Below are positions 6,660-15,214 of a DNA stretch of 64,000 bases, one piece after another. The stretch comes from Roseiflexus sp. RS-1. Lineage in GTDB: Bacteria; Chloroflexota; Chloroflexia; Chloroflexales; Roseiflexaceae. The notes beneath the pieces are model-generated. The model was not told where the DNA came from, ran no database searches, and saw only the letters and a program-made list of their open reading frames with translations. The position numbers and the translations under genes are program-made. The DNA is taken from contig NC_009523.1 in the NCBI RefSeq assembly GCF_000016665.1, positions 930,001 to 994,000 of the forward strand. The letters run 5' to 3'. The stretch's first letter is position 1, and each line of letters starts with the position of its first letter.

Positions 6660-9023
6660 ATGTATCTTCTCGGTACGACACTGATTATTGCCGGGCTGGC
6701 TTCCGCCCTGCTGGCGACCGCCGGGTATGCGCTGACGCCGCGTGGTCACCTGGCAGGGCTGGCGTTCGGGCGGGTTGGCGTCCGCATGACGCTGGTGGCA
6801 GTGCTGGCAGTCGTTGCGCTGCTGAATTACCTGTTTATTGCGCAGCGGTACGATATTGACTATGTCTATAACTATACCTCGCGTGACCTCGATCCGGCTT
6901 TCCGCGTGGCTGCCGTCTGGGCGGGGCAGCCGGGATCGTTTGTGATCTGGGCGTTGTGGGGCGTGATCGCAGCACAATTTCTGGTACGCCGCACCCGCCA
7001 TGCAGAGCCGTATGTGCTTTCGATCTTCATGGCGATCCAGGCGGCGTTGCTCTTCTATATGCTGATCCGTAACCCGTTCGTGCCCTTTATGCAGAACGGC
7101 GTAGCGTTGACGCCATCCGATGGAAAGGGGCTGAACCCGACCCTCCAGAATATGTGGATGCTCATCCACCCGCCGGTGTTATTCATCGGGTTCGCGCTGA
7201 TGGCTGTGCCGTTCGCATTTGCCATCGGCGGATTGTGGCGGCGTGATTATGATGGCTGGGTGCACGACGCGCTACCCTGGACGCTGGCTGCCTGGGTGTC
7301 TCTCGGTCTGGCGTTGCTGCTCGGCGGCTACTGGGCGTATGAAACGTTGGGTTGGGGCGGCTACTGGGGATGGGACCCGGTCGAGAATTCATCGCTGGTT
7401 CCCTGGTTGACCTCAACCGCGCTGCTGCACGCGATGCTGGTGCAACGGACGGGACACGGGTTACGGCGCACGACCTTCGCACTGGCGATTGCCACCTATG
7501 TATTGGTCTTCTATTCGACCTTCCTGACCCGCAGTGGCGTGCTATCGTCGTTCTCGGTCCATTCGTTCGTCGAAGAAGGACTCAAAACTGTTCTGTTCGC
7601 GTCGCTGGCGCTGCTCGCCTTTGGCGGCTTTGGCGCGCTGGCGTGGCGCTGGCGCGATATTCCGGGTAAGCCGCTCTCTGACAAACTTCTCTCGCGCGAT
7701 AGTTTTTTCGTGCTGGGAATCATCGCCCTGCTCGTGATTGCGACCGTCATCGGGCTGGGTACCTCAATGCCGCTTATTTCAGCGATCCCCGGCGTCGGTC
7801 ACCAGTTGCAGTCGATCTTCGCCGGGTCGTTCAAGATCGATGATGGCACCACATTCGACCCCAATGCACAACCGTTCGCCGATGGGCGCTTCGGTCTGGT
7901 GGGCGATTTTTACAGCACAACAGTGCCGCCGCTTGGGTTGATCCTGGTGATCCTCCTGATCATCGGTCCGTTGCTCGGCTGGCGTGATACGAATAAACGG
8001 TCGCTGCTGCGCGCGCTGCGTTTCCCGGCGCTCGGCGCCGTCGTCGTCGCCTGCGTGGGATTGGTGCTCGGCGCACGCGATCCGTTGCCGCTGGCGTATG
8101 TCTCACTCTGTGCGTTCGCGTTTGGCACAAACGTCCTCATGATTGTGCGTACACTGCGCAGCGGCTGGCTGCGGATCGGCGGTTACCTGGCGCACGTTGG
8201 CTTGATGGTGCTGCTGGTCGGGGTCATCGCTTCGACGATCTACGCAACCGAAGAGGTGCGCCTGCTGGTGCCGGAAGGCGAAAGCGTCAGCGCCTTCGGA
8301 TATACGGTGACGTTCAATGGCTGGCGGCAGACTCCGGAGGGGCGTGGCATTCTCGACCTGACGGTGACCCACGGCAATGAGACGTTCCGGGCGACGCCAC
8401 AACTCTACTTCAACCAGACGATGGGCGCCACCATGGCGACGCCTGCCATTCGCAGCGAACTGTTCCGCGATGTGTACATCTCGCCGTCAGAGTACCAACC
8501 GCCGTATGACCGCAATATGGCGGATATGAGCATCGGGCAGTCGGGGACGGTCGGTCCGTATGAGTTTACCTTCCTGGCGTTCGACGTGCCGGATGCCCAT
8601 ACGACCGGCACTGCCGAGGTCGGTGCAAAACTGCGCGTGACCTACGAGGGGCAGTCGGTTGAACTGACCCCCAGGGTGCAACTGGTGACCAGTCCATCAG
8701 ACCCGGTGGGCGGCATTGTCGATGTACCGGCGGAACTTCCCGGCGGTCACAAGGTCACGCTGGCGGCATTCGATCCGATGCAGCGACGGGTATTGATCCG
8801 GGTTGAAGGGTTGAACCTGCCGGTCGATCCTGCCAAAGCGGTCGTTACCCTGAGCCTGAAGCCAGGAGTGATGCTTGTGTGGCTGGGGGTGATCATCGGG
8901 GTGATCGGCGGCTTGATCGCCGTTGTGCGACGCACGCTCGAAGGGCGTGGCGCGCTTGAAGGGCGACGGGTGCGCCTGCCGCGCGGATTTGGTGAACTGG
9001 CGCGCTTTGTAAGTTCGCGCTGA
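6660..9023 (+). CDS. ccmF: Cytochrome c haem lyase subunit CcmF
   Basis: A large polytopic membrane protein (787 residues) with about 13-15 hydrophobic helices. It transfers haem from CcmE to apocytochrome c. The WWD haem-contact motif is present (GWGGYWGWDPVENS, followed by SLVPWL). A long extracytoplasmic region before the last helix (about residues 530-720) precedes MLVWLGVIIGVIGGLIAVV. It is longer than E. coli CcmF (about 650) because of this region. CcmH, its usual partner, is not recognisable in this window. The start follows ccmE by 18 bp and the stop is 2 bp before the next gene. Confidence 0.95.
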   Translation: MYLLGTTLIIAGLASALLATAGYALTPRGHLAGLAFGRVGVRMTLVAVLAVVALLNYLFIAQRYDIDYVYNYTSRDLDPAFRVAAVWAGQPGSFVIWALWGVIAAQFLVRRTRHAEPYVLSIFMAIQAALLFYMLIRNPFVPFMQNGVALTPSDGKGLNPTLQNMWMLIHPPVLFIGFALMAVPFAFAIGGLWRRDYDGWVHDALPWTLAAWVSLGLALLLGGYWAYETLGWGGYWGWDPVENSSLVPWLTSTALLHAMLVQRTGHGLRRTTFALAIATYVLVFYSTFLTRSGVLSSFSVHSFVEEGLKTVLFASLALLAFGGFGALAWRWRDIPGKPLSDKLLSRDSFFVLGIIALLVIATVIGLGTSMPLISAIPGVGHQLQSIFAGSFKIDDGTTFDPNAQPFADGRFGLVGDFYSTTVPPLGLILVILLIIGPLLGWRDTNKRSLLRALRFPALGAVVVACVGLVLGARDPLPLAYVSLCAFAFGTNVLMIVRTLRSGWLRIGGYLAHVGLMVLLVGVIASTIYATEEVRLLVPEGESVSAFGYTVTFNGWRQTPEGRGILDLTVTHGNETFRATPQLYFNQTMGATMATPAIRSELFRDVYISPSEYQPPYDRNMADMSIGQSGTVGPYEFTFLAFDVPDAHTTGTAEVGAKLRVTYEGQSVELTPRVQLVTSPSDPVGGIVDVPAELPGGHKVTLAAFDPMQRRVLIRVEGLNLPVDPAKAVVTLSLKPGVMLVWLGVIIGVIGGLIAVVRRTLEGRGALEGRRVRLPRGFGELARFVSSR

Positions 9024-9025
9024 CC

Positions 9026-10003
9026 ATGGCGATACAGGATTACTACGAGATACTTCAGGTTTCGCCCGACGCCGATAGTGATACGATTTGTGCAGCCTAT
9101 CGACGTCTGCGCGATCAGTACGACCCGGAAAAACTGAGCGGCGCTGCGAAAGAACTGGTTGAACTGGCGCAGCAGCGGCTTGCGGTGATCGAAGAGGCGC
9201 ACGCCGCGCTGTCCGACCCTCAAAGGCGCGCTCAGTACGATGCTCAGCGCCGTGCTGCATCGCCGGTGGAAGAGGTGCTCGATTATCGCCCGCTTCCTCC
9301 GGCGCAGCACACAGAGCGCCCACGGAACTTCAACCCGCGTCCGAAACTGGCGCAACCGCTCAGCACTGACCAGATTGCGGGTCCTGCCGTGGCAGTGATC
9401 GCCATTGTGGCAGTGGCGCTGACGGCAGTAATTTCAGGTCTGATCATCACCGGCGGTGGGAGGACGCCGATTGCTGCCGCACCAACTGCGACAGCGTCGA
9501 TGATGGACGCGCTCGAAACCATGATCGCCCGCGCGCGCGAGTTTGCCGAACAGAACGAGAATGACGCGCAGGCGTGGCTCGATTATGCCAACCTCCTCTA
9601 CGACAGCGTTCAGATTGTGCGCGAGCAGGTGCCAGAGAGTGTGCTCTACCAGCAGCGCCTGCCACGCTGGATCGAAGCCGCAAAAGCGTATGAGCGGGTG
9701 CTCGAACTCGACCCTGAGAATGCTGTCGCCCGCGGCGATCTGGGAGCTTCGCGCTGTTTTTACGGCGCCGGATCGGGGGATCAGACGTTCGTCGTCGAGG
9801 GGTTGAAAGACCTGGAAGCGGCAGTCGCCGCCCGCCCTGAAGACACACGCCTGCTGCTCAACCTGGGGTTGTGCCTCTCATCGGCGCAACCGCCGCGCAC
9901 CGAAGAAGCGATTGAGGTCTGGAAACGGATCATCACCCTCGCGCCAACCGGATCGCCCATCGCTGTCGAAGCACAGCGCCTGATCGACCAGGCACGTAAA
10001 TAG
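9026..10003 (+). CDS. Degenerate J-domain, TM and TPR protein in the ccm operon (CcmI-like role?)
   Basis: A 325-residue protein with three parts. Residues 1-75 are a J-domain fold (DYYEILQVSPDAD… ALSDPQRRAQYDAQRR). A single transmembrane helix follows at about 112-138 (AVAVIAIVAVALTAVISGLII), then a TPR-like C-terminal half (AAKAYERVLELDPENAVARGDLG and later). The HPD motif required to stimulate DnaK is replaced: QYDPEKL aligns with the canonical YHPDK, giving DPE. So it probably does not act as a normal DnaK co-chaperone. Position between ccmF and ccmG, a membrane anchor and extracytoplasmic TPRs match the architecture of CcmI, which holds apocytochrome c for the lyase. That role is inferred. 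Confidence 0.7.
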   Translation: MAIQDYYEILQVSPDADSDTICAAYRRLRDQYDPEKLSGAAKELVELAQQRLAVIEEAHAALSDPQRRAQYDAQRRAASPVEEVLDYRPLPPAQHTERPRNFNPRPKLAQPLSTDQIAGPAVAVIAIVAVALTAVISGLIITGGGRTPIAAAPTATASMMDALETMIARAREFAEQNENDAQAWLDYANLLYDSVQIVREQVPESVLYQQRLPRWIEAAKAYERVLELDPENAVARGDLGASRCFYGAGSGDQTFVVEGLKDLEAAVAARPEDTRLLLNLGLCLSSAQPPRTEEAIEVWKRIITLAPTGSPIAVEAQRLIDQARK

Positions 10004-10169
10004 TGTAGTCTGATCGACCTTTCTGAACCAACTCCCATTGCATGTCCTTGCGAACGACACATCGTCCCGCTATAACCGGATCCGGATACTGTTCGACAAA
10101 AATCATCGTCAAACCCCTATACAGCATCCGTCAAATGTGTTAAAATAACCGCCATAAACGTTTACATCC

Positions 10170-10856
10170 ATGAAAGAAAAAACTGCACTTCACAATCAGG
10201 CGCCGCCTCAGCGCAGAGGCGTCAGCAGGCGTGAACTGATCACCTCTGCGGCAGGGGCGCTTGTTGGCGTTCTTCTCATCGGTCTGGTCTGGTTCCTGGT
10301 CGGGCGTGAGAATGACGCAACCCTGCCCGGCGTGGGTGAACTCAACCGTCCCGCGCCGGATCTGACGTTGCCGACGCTGGACGGCGACACCCTGCGCCTG
10401 GCTGACCTGCGCGGCAAAGTTGTGCTGGTCAATTTCTGGGGCACGTGGTGTGAGCCGTGCAAGGAAGAAACCCCGGCGTTGCAGGTGGCATATCAGCGAT
10501 TGCAGTCTGAAGGGTTAGTGATTGTCGGCGTCAATCTGCGTCGTCAGGAGCCTGGCGATGATGCGGTGCGCGACTTCGTGCGACAGTACGGCGTCACCTA
10601 CCCGATCGCGCTGGACGTTGAAGGCGAGGCGGCGCGACTGTTCCAGATCTCACCGATACCGGTCAGTTATTTTATCGATCCAGAAGGCACAATCCGGTAT
10701 GTTCGCATTGGAACGCTGACTGCCGATGACGTGGCGACGCTGTTTGCCCGCTTACGGCAGAAAGCTGCGCAAGGGACGTTGCAGGATTTCTGGACATCCG
10801 CACATACTGGCGCCACAGTGGCGCGAGAGGCAAGGGTAAGCCATGCAGGGGAATGA
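10170..10856 (+). CDS. Thiol-disulfide oxidoreductase CcmG/ResA-like
   Basis: Membrane-anchored thioredoxin-fold protein of 228 residues. An N-terminal hydrophobic helix (about 25-45) is followed by an AhpC/TSA-type thioredoxin domain with active site WCEPC (C94, C97) and the cis-Pro region (ISPIPVSYFID). It would reduce the CxxCH cysteines of apocytochromes c outside the membrane. It closes the ccm cluster, 166 bp after the J-domain/TPR gene. The C-terminal tail after ~195 is unconserved. Its end overlaps the following regulator gene by 14 bp. Confidence 0.88.
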   Translation: MKEKTALHNQAPPQRRGVSRRELITSAAGALVGVLLIGLVWFLVGRENDATLPGVGELNRPAPDLTLPTLDGDTLRLADLRGKVVLVNFWGTWCEPCKEETPALQVAYQRLQSEGLVIVGVNLRRQEPGDDAVRDFVRQYGVTYPIALDVEGEAARLFQISPIPVSYFIDPEGTIRYVRIGTLTADDVATLFARLRQKAAQGTLQDFWTSAHTGATVAREARVSHAGE

Positions 10857-11532
10857 TCAGCGTCGGATCCTGATTGTGGACGACGAACCCGGGCTGCGCG
10901 ATCTGGTGCGCATCAATCTTGAGCACGAAGGATTCAGCGTGCTGGAAGCCGAAAGCGGCGCCCAGGGTCTGCAAATGGTGCGGGAACAGCATCCCGATCT
11001 GATGATCCTCGATGTGATGATGCCGGAAATGGACGGATGGGAGGTCTGCCGTCGTCTGCGCGAATTCTCACAGATACCGGTGCTGATGTTGACTGCGCGC
11101 ACCCAGAGCAAAGATATCGTCACCGGTCTGGAAAGCGGCGCCGACGATTACCTGACCAAGCCGTTCAATATGGACGAGTTGACGGCACGCATTCGCGCAT
11201 TGCTACGGCGGGTGCCCTCGCCCAATCGCCCGATCGTTGCAGGCGGCGGTGAAATTGTGATCGATAAGCAGAAGCGCGAGGTTCTGGTGCGTGGCGAGCC
11301 GGTCGATCTGACGCCGACCGAGTACGATCTGCTTCTCCTGCTCGCCGAGCACGCCGGCGCCGTGCTCGACCACGAGACCCTGCTGCGCGGCGTGTGGGGG
11401 CACGAATACACCAGAGATAACGATTACCTCAAGGTGTATATCTGGCACCTGCGCCGAAAAATCGAACAGGATCCGCGTGAGCCGAAACTGCTGCTGACTG
11501 AATGGGGCGTCGGGTATCGTCTGGCGCCGTAG
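10843..11532 (+). CDS. OmpR-family response regulator
   Basis: This 229-residue protein has a receiver domain at 1-125, with acidic residues D13/D14, phosphoacceptor D57 (LMILDVMMPEMDG) and a conserved Lys in YLTKPF. A winged-helix DNA-binding domain follows (about 135-228, DLTPTEYDLLLLLAEHAG… VYIWHLRRKIEQD). It overlaps the CcmG/ResA gene by 14 bp, so it is likely translated with the ccm operon. No histidine kinase gene is adjacent, so its sensor is elsewhere. Whether it regulates the ccm genes is unknown. Confidence 0.93.
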   Translation: MQGNDQRRILIVDDEPGLRDLVRINLEHEGFSVLEAESGAQGLQMVREQHPDLMILDVMMPEMDGWEVCRRLREFSQIPVLMLTARTQSKDIVTGLESGADDYLTKPFNMDELTARIRALLRRVPSPNRPIVAGGGEIVIDKQKREVLVRGEPVDLTPTEYDLLLLLAEHAGAVLDHETLLRGVWGHEYTRDNDYLKVYIWHLRRKIEQDPREPKLLLTEWGVGYRLAP

Positions 11533-11555
11533 TCGAGGGTATGGGTGAGTACGTT

Positions 11556-11584
11556 GAGCGTTGAACGTTCAACGTTCAACGCTC
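11556..11584. terminator. 29-bp perfect palindrome after response regulator gene
   Basis: Arms GAGCGTTGAACGTT and AACGTTCAACGCTC surround a single C, followed by TTTC. It lies 24 bp past the stop codon and before proB, so it is a likely transcript end of the ccm operon. It is followed by several near-identical TGCCTCTTGCC / TGATGTCTCGCGCC words. Confidence 0.6.
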
Positions 11585-11664
11585 TTTCACCTTCAATTGC
11601 CTCTTGCCCGATGCCTCTTGCCTGATGTCTCGCGCCCGACGTCTCATGCTTCTTTTCTGCACGT

Positions 11665-12768
11665 ATGACCCATCCCAACCGCATTGTTGTCAAGGTAGGC
11701 ACCAACGTTCTCACCGCCGGAACTGATAAGGTGCATCGCCCTACGATTGTGTCGCTGGTGCAGCAGATTGCTGCGGTGCGCAACCACGGGGTCGAGATCG
11801 TGCTGGTGAGTTCGGGCGCCATTGCCGTAGGACGTGAGCGTCTCCACTTTCCTGCGCGACGGCGCGACATTCCGCTCAAACAAATGCTCGCGGCAGTCGG
11901 TCAGAGCCGCCTGATGCATCTGTATGAGCAGATTTTTGAACTCTACGGCATAACGGTGGCGCAAACGCTGTTGACCCGCGGCGATCTGGCTGACCGGCAT
12001 CGCTACCTGAATGCGCGCAATACGCTGCTCGCCTGCCTGATGCACAGTGTGCTGCCGATTGTCAACGAAAATGATGTGGTTGCCGTTAGCGAGATCCGCG
12101 TCGGCGACAATGATAATCTGTCGGCGCTGGTTGCCAACCTGGTCGATGCCGATCTGTTGCTGATCCTGACCGATATCGACGGACTCTACACTGCCGACCC
12201 GCGCCGTGATCCGTCCGCTACCCGGATTGCGGTCGTTCCACATATTACGGAGCAGATCTATGCGATTGCGGGTGGCAGCAACACCCGTGGCACCGGCGGC
12301 ATGCTGACCAAAATCCAGGCGGCTGACCTGGCGACGCGCAGCGGGGCGGACGTGGTGATCGCCTGTGGCGCCGAACGCGATGTGATCACGCGGGTCGTGG
12401 CGGGCGAATCGCTCGGCACACGTTTCCCGGCGCAGGCAACGAAGGTCGAGAGCCGGAAGCGCTGGATACTGGCGGAAACCGTTCGCCACAGTCGCGTGGT
12501 GGCTGATGAGGGCGCAGCACGTGCGTTGATCGAGGGTGGGAAGAGTCTCCTGCCCGCCGGTATTGTCGCCGTCGAAGGCGACTTCGCTCGTGGGCAGACG
12601 GTGCGGATCTATACCACCGATGGCAGAGAGATTGCTCGCGGGATAACGCAGTATGCTTCTACCGATCTTCGTCGTATTTGCGGATTGCGATCGTCACAGA
12701 TTGCCGAAACGCTCGGGTTCGACTATGGTCCAGAGGTGGTGCACCGCGACGATATGGTGCTGCTATGA
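11665..12768 (+). CDS. proB: Glutamate 5-kinase
   Basis: First enzyme of proline synthesis from glutamate: ATP plus glutamate gives glutamyl-5-phosphate. The 367 residues comprise an amino-acid kinase domain (VVKVGTNVLTAG at the N-terminus, LVSSGAIAVG, then DNDNLSALVA and LILTDIDGLYTADP) and a C-terminal PUA domain from about 280 (DEGAARALIEGGKSLLPAGI). Length matches the E. coli enzyme. proA follows 204 bp downstream on the same strand. The gap is filled by a dispersed repeat rather than by a gene. Confidence 0.96.
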   Translation: MTHPNRIVVKVGTNVLTAGTDKVHRPTIVSLVQQIAAVRNHGVEIVLVSSGAIAVGRERLHFPARRRDIPLKQMLAAVGQSRLMHLYEQIFELYGITVAQTLLTRGDLADRHRYLNARNTLLACLMHSVLPIVNENDVVAVSEIRVGDNDNLSALVANLVDADLLLILTDIDGLYTADPRRDPSATRIAVVPHITEQIYAIAGGSNTRGTGGMLTKIQAADLATRSGADVVIACGAERDVITRVVAGESLGTRFPAQATKVESRKRWILAETVRHSRVVADEGAARALIEGGKSLLPAGIVAVEGDFARGQTVRIYTTDGREIARGITQYASTDLRRICGLRSSQIAETLGFDYGPEVVHRDDMVLL

Positions 12769-12784
12769 TACGCTTAACTATGAG

Positions 12785-12945
12785 TCCACTGCCAAAAGGG
12801 CATGTCACCGCAGCGGTGCAGCGTTCGCAGCGGACGATGCCAGAGCGAGTCGCTCCAACGCATCATGCGTCGCCGCGCATACATGTCGTCTCTGAAGTTC
12901 TCTGCGCTCCCGGCGTCTCGGCGGTGCGTTTTTGCAGCGAAGTCA
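12785..12945 (+). repeat. Dispersed ~160-bp repeat between proB and proA (family G)
   Basis: This stretch matches, in inverse orientation, 34930-35091 with about 80% identity by eye. Shared words include CCAGAGCGAGTCGCTCC and GGTGCGTTTTTGCA. A fragment also flanks the right end of the first IS110 copy (32084-32125). It contains an unoccupied target-like sequence for that element at 12900-12924. Reading frames that extend proA upstream into it are artefacts. Confidence 0.85.
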
Positions 12946-12972
12946 ACGATACTATCCGTCAGGAGATCCCGT

Positions 12973-14244
12973 ATGACGAATATCGAAGAGATTGGCGCAC
13001 GCGCGCGCGCCGCCGGACGGCGCATGGCGCTGATGCCGACTGAGCGCAAAAATGCCGCGCTCGAAGCGATTGCAACTGCCCTGATCGATGAAGCCAATGC
13101 TGCGGAGGTGCTGGCAGCCAATGCAATCGATGTCGCTGCTGGACGTGACGCCGGTCTGTCACCTGCACTGATCGACCGGATGACGCTGACGCCACAGCGC
13201 CTGGCAGCCATCGCCGCCGATACCCGTGCGGTTGCACGTCTGCCCGACCCGGTTGGTGAGCGGTTCGATGCAACCGTGCTCGAAAATGGGCTGCGGGTGC
13301 ACAAACGTCGGGTTCCGCTGGGTGTCGTCGGCGTCATTTACGAGGCGCGCCCCAATGTGACGGTCGATGTTGCAGCGCTCTGTCTGAAATCCGGGAATGC
13401 GGCGATCCTGCGCGGCGGCAAGGAGATCACCCGTTCGTGCGCGGCGCTGACACGCCTGATCCAGAACGCGATCACACAGACGGGACTCCCCGCCGATGCG
13501 ATTCAGGTGATCGATGATCCGGATCGCGCGCTGGTGGAGCAGTTGCTGCGCCTCGACCGGTACGTCGATGTCATTATTCCACGCGGCGGCGCGGGGTTGC
13601 ACCGCTTCTGCCGCGAAAAGGCGACTATTCCGGTCATCACCGGCGGCATTGGTGTCTGTCATATCTATGTCGATCAGGCTGCCGATCTGGAGATGGTCGT
13701 TCCCATCGTCCATAACGCAAAAGTGCAGCGTCCATCCGTCTGTAACGCGCTCGATACATTGCTGGTGCATCGCGCGGTCGCTGCCGATGTGTTGCCCGCA
13801 GTCGCCCGTGATCTGCTCGCCAGCAATGTCGAACTGCGCGCCGATGAAGCGGCGCTGGCGATCCTGCGCGATGCCGGTTTCGACACGCCGCAGATCGTTC
13901 CGGCTCAGGAGAGCGACTTCGGCGTCGAGTTCATGGCGCTGATCCTTTCGATCCGCGTCGTGTCCGGTCTGGACGAGGCGCTCGACCATATTGCGCGTTT
14001 CGGCGATCACTCCGATGCGATCATTACCCGCGACGCAGCAACGGCTGAGGTGTTCGTGCAGGCGGTCGATTCGTCGGCAGTGTTCGTCAATGCGTCCACG
14101 CGCTTCAACGACGGCGGGCAGCTGGGGTTGGGCGCCGAGATCGCTATCAGCACACAGAAACTGCATGCACGCGGACCAATGGCGCTGCGAGAACTGACAT
14201 CCTATAAGTGGGTTGTCGAGGGCGATGGGCACGTGCGCGCCTGA
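12973..14244 (+). CDS. proA: Glutamate-5-semialdehyde dehydrogenase (gamma-glutamyl phosphate reductase)
   Basis: Second enzyme of proline synthesis: it reduces glutamyl-5-phosphate to glutamate semialdehyde with NADPH. The protein has 423 residues, the normal length, and an aldehyde-dehydrogenase-like fold. Family motifs include [19 protein letters not shown], the catalytic Cys in [14 protein letters not shown] and [18 protein letters not shown] near the end. ATG 12973 is preceded by AGGAG at 8 bp. An upstream extension to 12802 would run through a dispersed repeat. It sits downstream of proB. Confidence 0.96.
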
Positions 14245-14264
14245 TGTTGCCCTTCTCTGCCACA

Positions 14265-15059
14265 CTACAGTGCGTCGGCGATCCGAACTGCCGCAAACGG
14301 GTCGGCAAGCAGCGCCGACCCGACCTGCACCGCAGTTGCGCCAGCCGATAGAAACGCGCGTGCATCTTCGACGGTTCCGATGCCGCCACAGGCGACGACC
14401 GGCACATGCGTCGTTGTGCAGACATCAGCAATCGCAGCCAGCACCAGCGGTCGAATCGCAGGACCGGAGAGGCGACCGTGCAGGAGTTCGCCGGTGTGCG
14501 GGTCTGGCGCGCAGGCGTGCGGTGGAAAGGCAATCGTCAGCGCATCGGCGCCAGCATCGATGATGGAGCGCGCTACGGCTATCAGTCGGTCATGGAGTGG
14601 GAGTTTCACCAGCAACGGCAGCAGCGTCACCGCGCGCACCGCGGCGACGGTTCTGGCAGCGGCAGTCAAGTCATCACCGAAGGTGATCTCCAGTCCGGCG
14701 ATCCCTTCGACGCCTTCGAGTGCCGCAGCCACATCGCTGTGATCGGCTGCGACGCTGAGAATGACCGGTGTTTTCCACGTGCTCCACACCGGCGCATACT
14801 CGCGCAGAACACGCTCCAGCCCCGGATCGCGCCACATACCCACGCTCAGCACTCCTGCCGGCGTTTCGATCAGGCGCAGCGGCGGCAGAGCGTGTCTGCC
14901 ACGCAGCGAGATACTGCCGGTCACAATGGCGCCCAGGCGCTCAATCGGTACAATGCGTTCGTACTCGATGCCAAAACCGAAGCAACCGGCAGCAGTCAGC
15001 ACCGGCGTTCGCAACGGCAAGCCATACGGGTTGTCTGGCGCAAGGTCGATCGGCGGCAT
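14265..15059 (-). CDS. Dihydroorotate dehydrogenase-like flavoprotein (divergent)
   Basis: A TIM-barrel protein of 264 residues related to class 1 PyrD. The N-terminal NPYGLPLRTPVLTAAGCFGFG, PLRLIETPAGVLSVGMWRDPG and the C-terminal phosphate/FMN loop (VVACGGIGTVEDARAFLSAGA, AVQVGSALLADP) match the family. It is shorter than usual (about 300). The strongly conserved N-x-SCPN segment that carries substrate-binding and active-site residues is missing; the equivalent region reads GLEITFGDD. So the substrate may not be dihydroorotate. ATG 15059 follows GGATGGAGCG; a TTG at 15086 is possible. It is divergent from the P450 gene. Confidence 0.65.
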   Translation of the reverse strand: MPPIDLAPDNPYGLPLRTPVLTAAGCFGFGIEYERIVPIERLGAIVTGSISLRGRHALPPLRLIETPAGVLSVGMWRDPGLERVLREYAPVWSTWKTPVILSVAADHSDVAAALEGVEGIAGLEITFGDDLTAAARTVAAVRAVTLLPLLVKLPLHDRLIAVARSIIDAGADALTIAFPPHACAPDPHTGELLHGRLSGPAIRPLVLAAIADVCTTTHVPVVACGGIGTVEDARAFLSAGATAVQVGSALLADPFAAVRIADAL

Positions 15060-15214
15060 CGCAGACGCTCCATCCTGGTGAGGCAAAACAGCGCTCTATT
15101 TTCTATCGTAGCATGGTTTGGGGACCCGTCGTTTCACAAAACGCGGCATGCCTGGTTGCCGATGTGATCGCATTTCGTCTCCAGCAAAAACGTTGAGGTT
15201 GTCGGAGAGGAAGT

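Noticed and set aside
12802-12972. N-terminal extension of proA
   Set aside because: The extension runs through a dispersed repeat also found at 34930-35091; a good ribosome binding site precedes ATG 12973.
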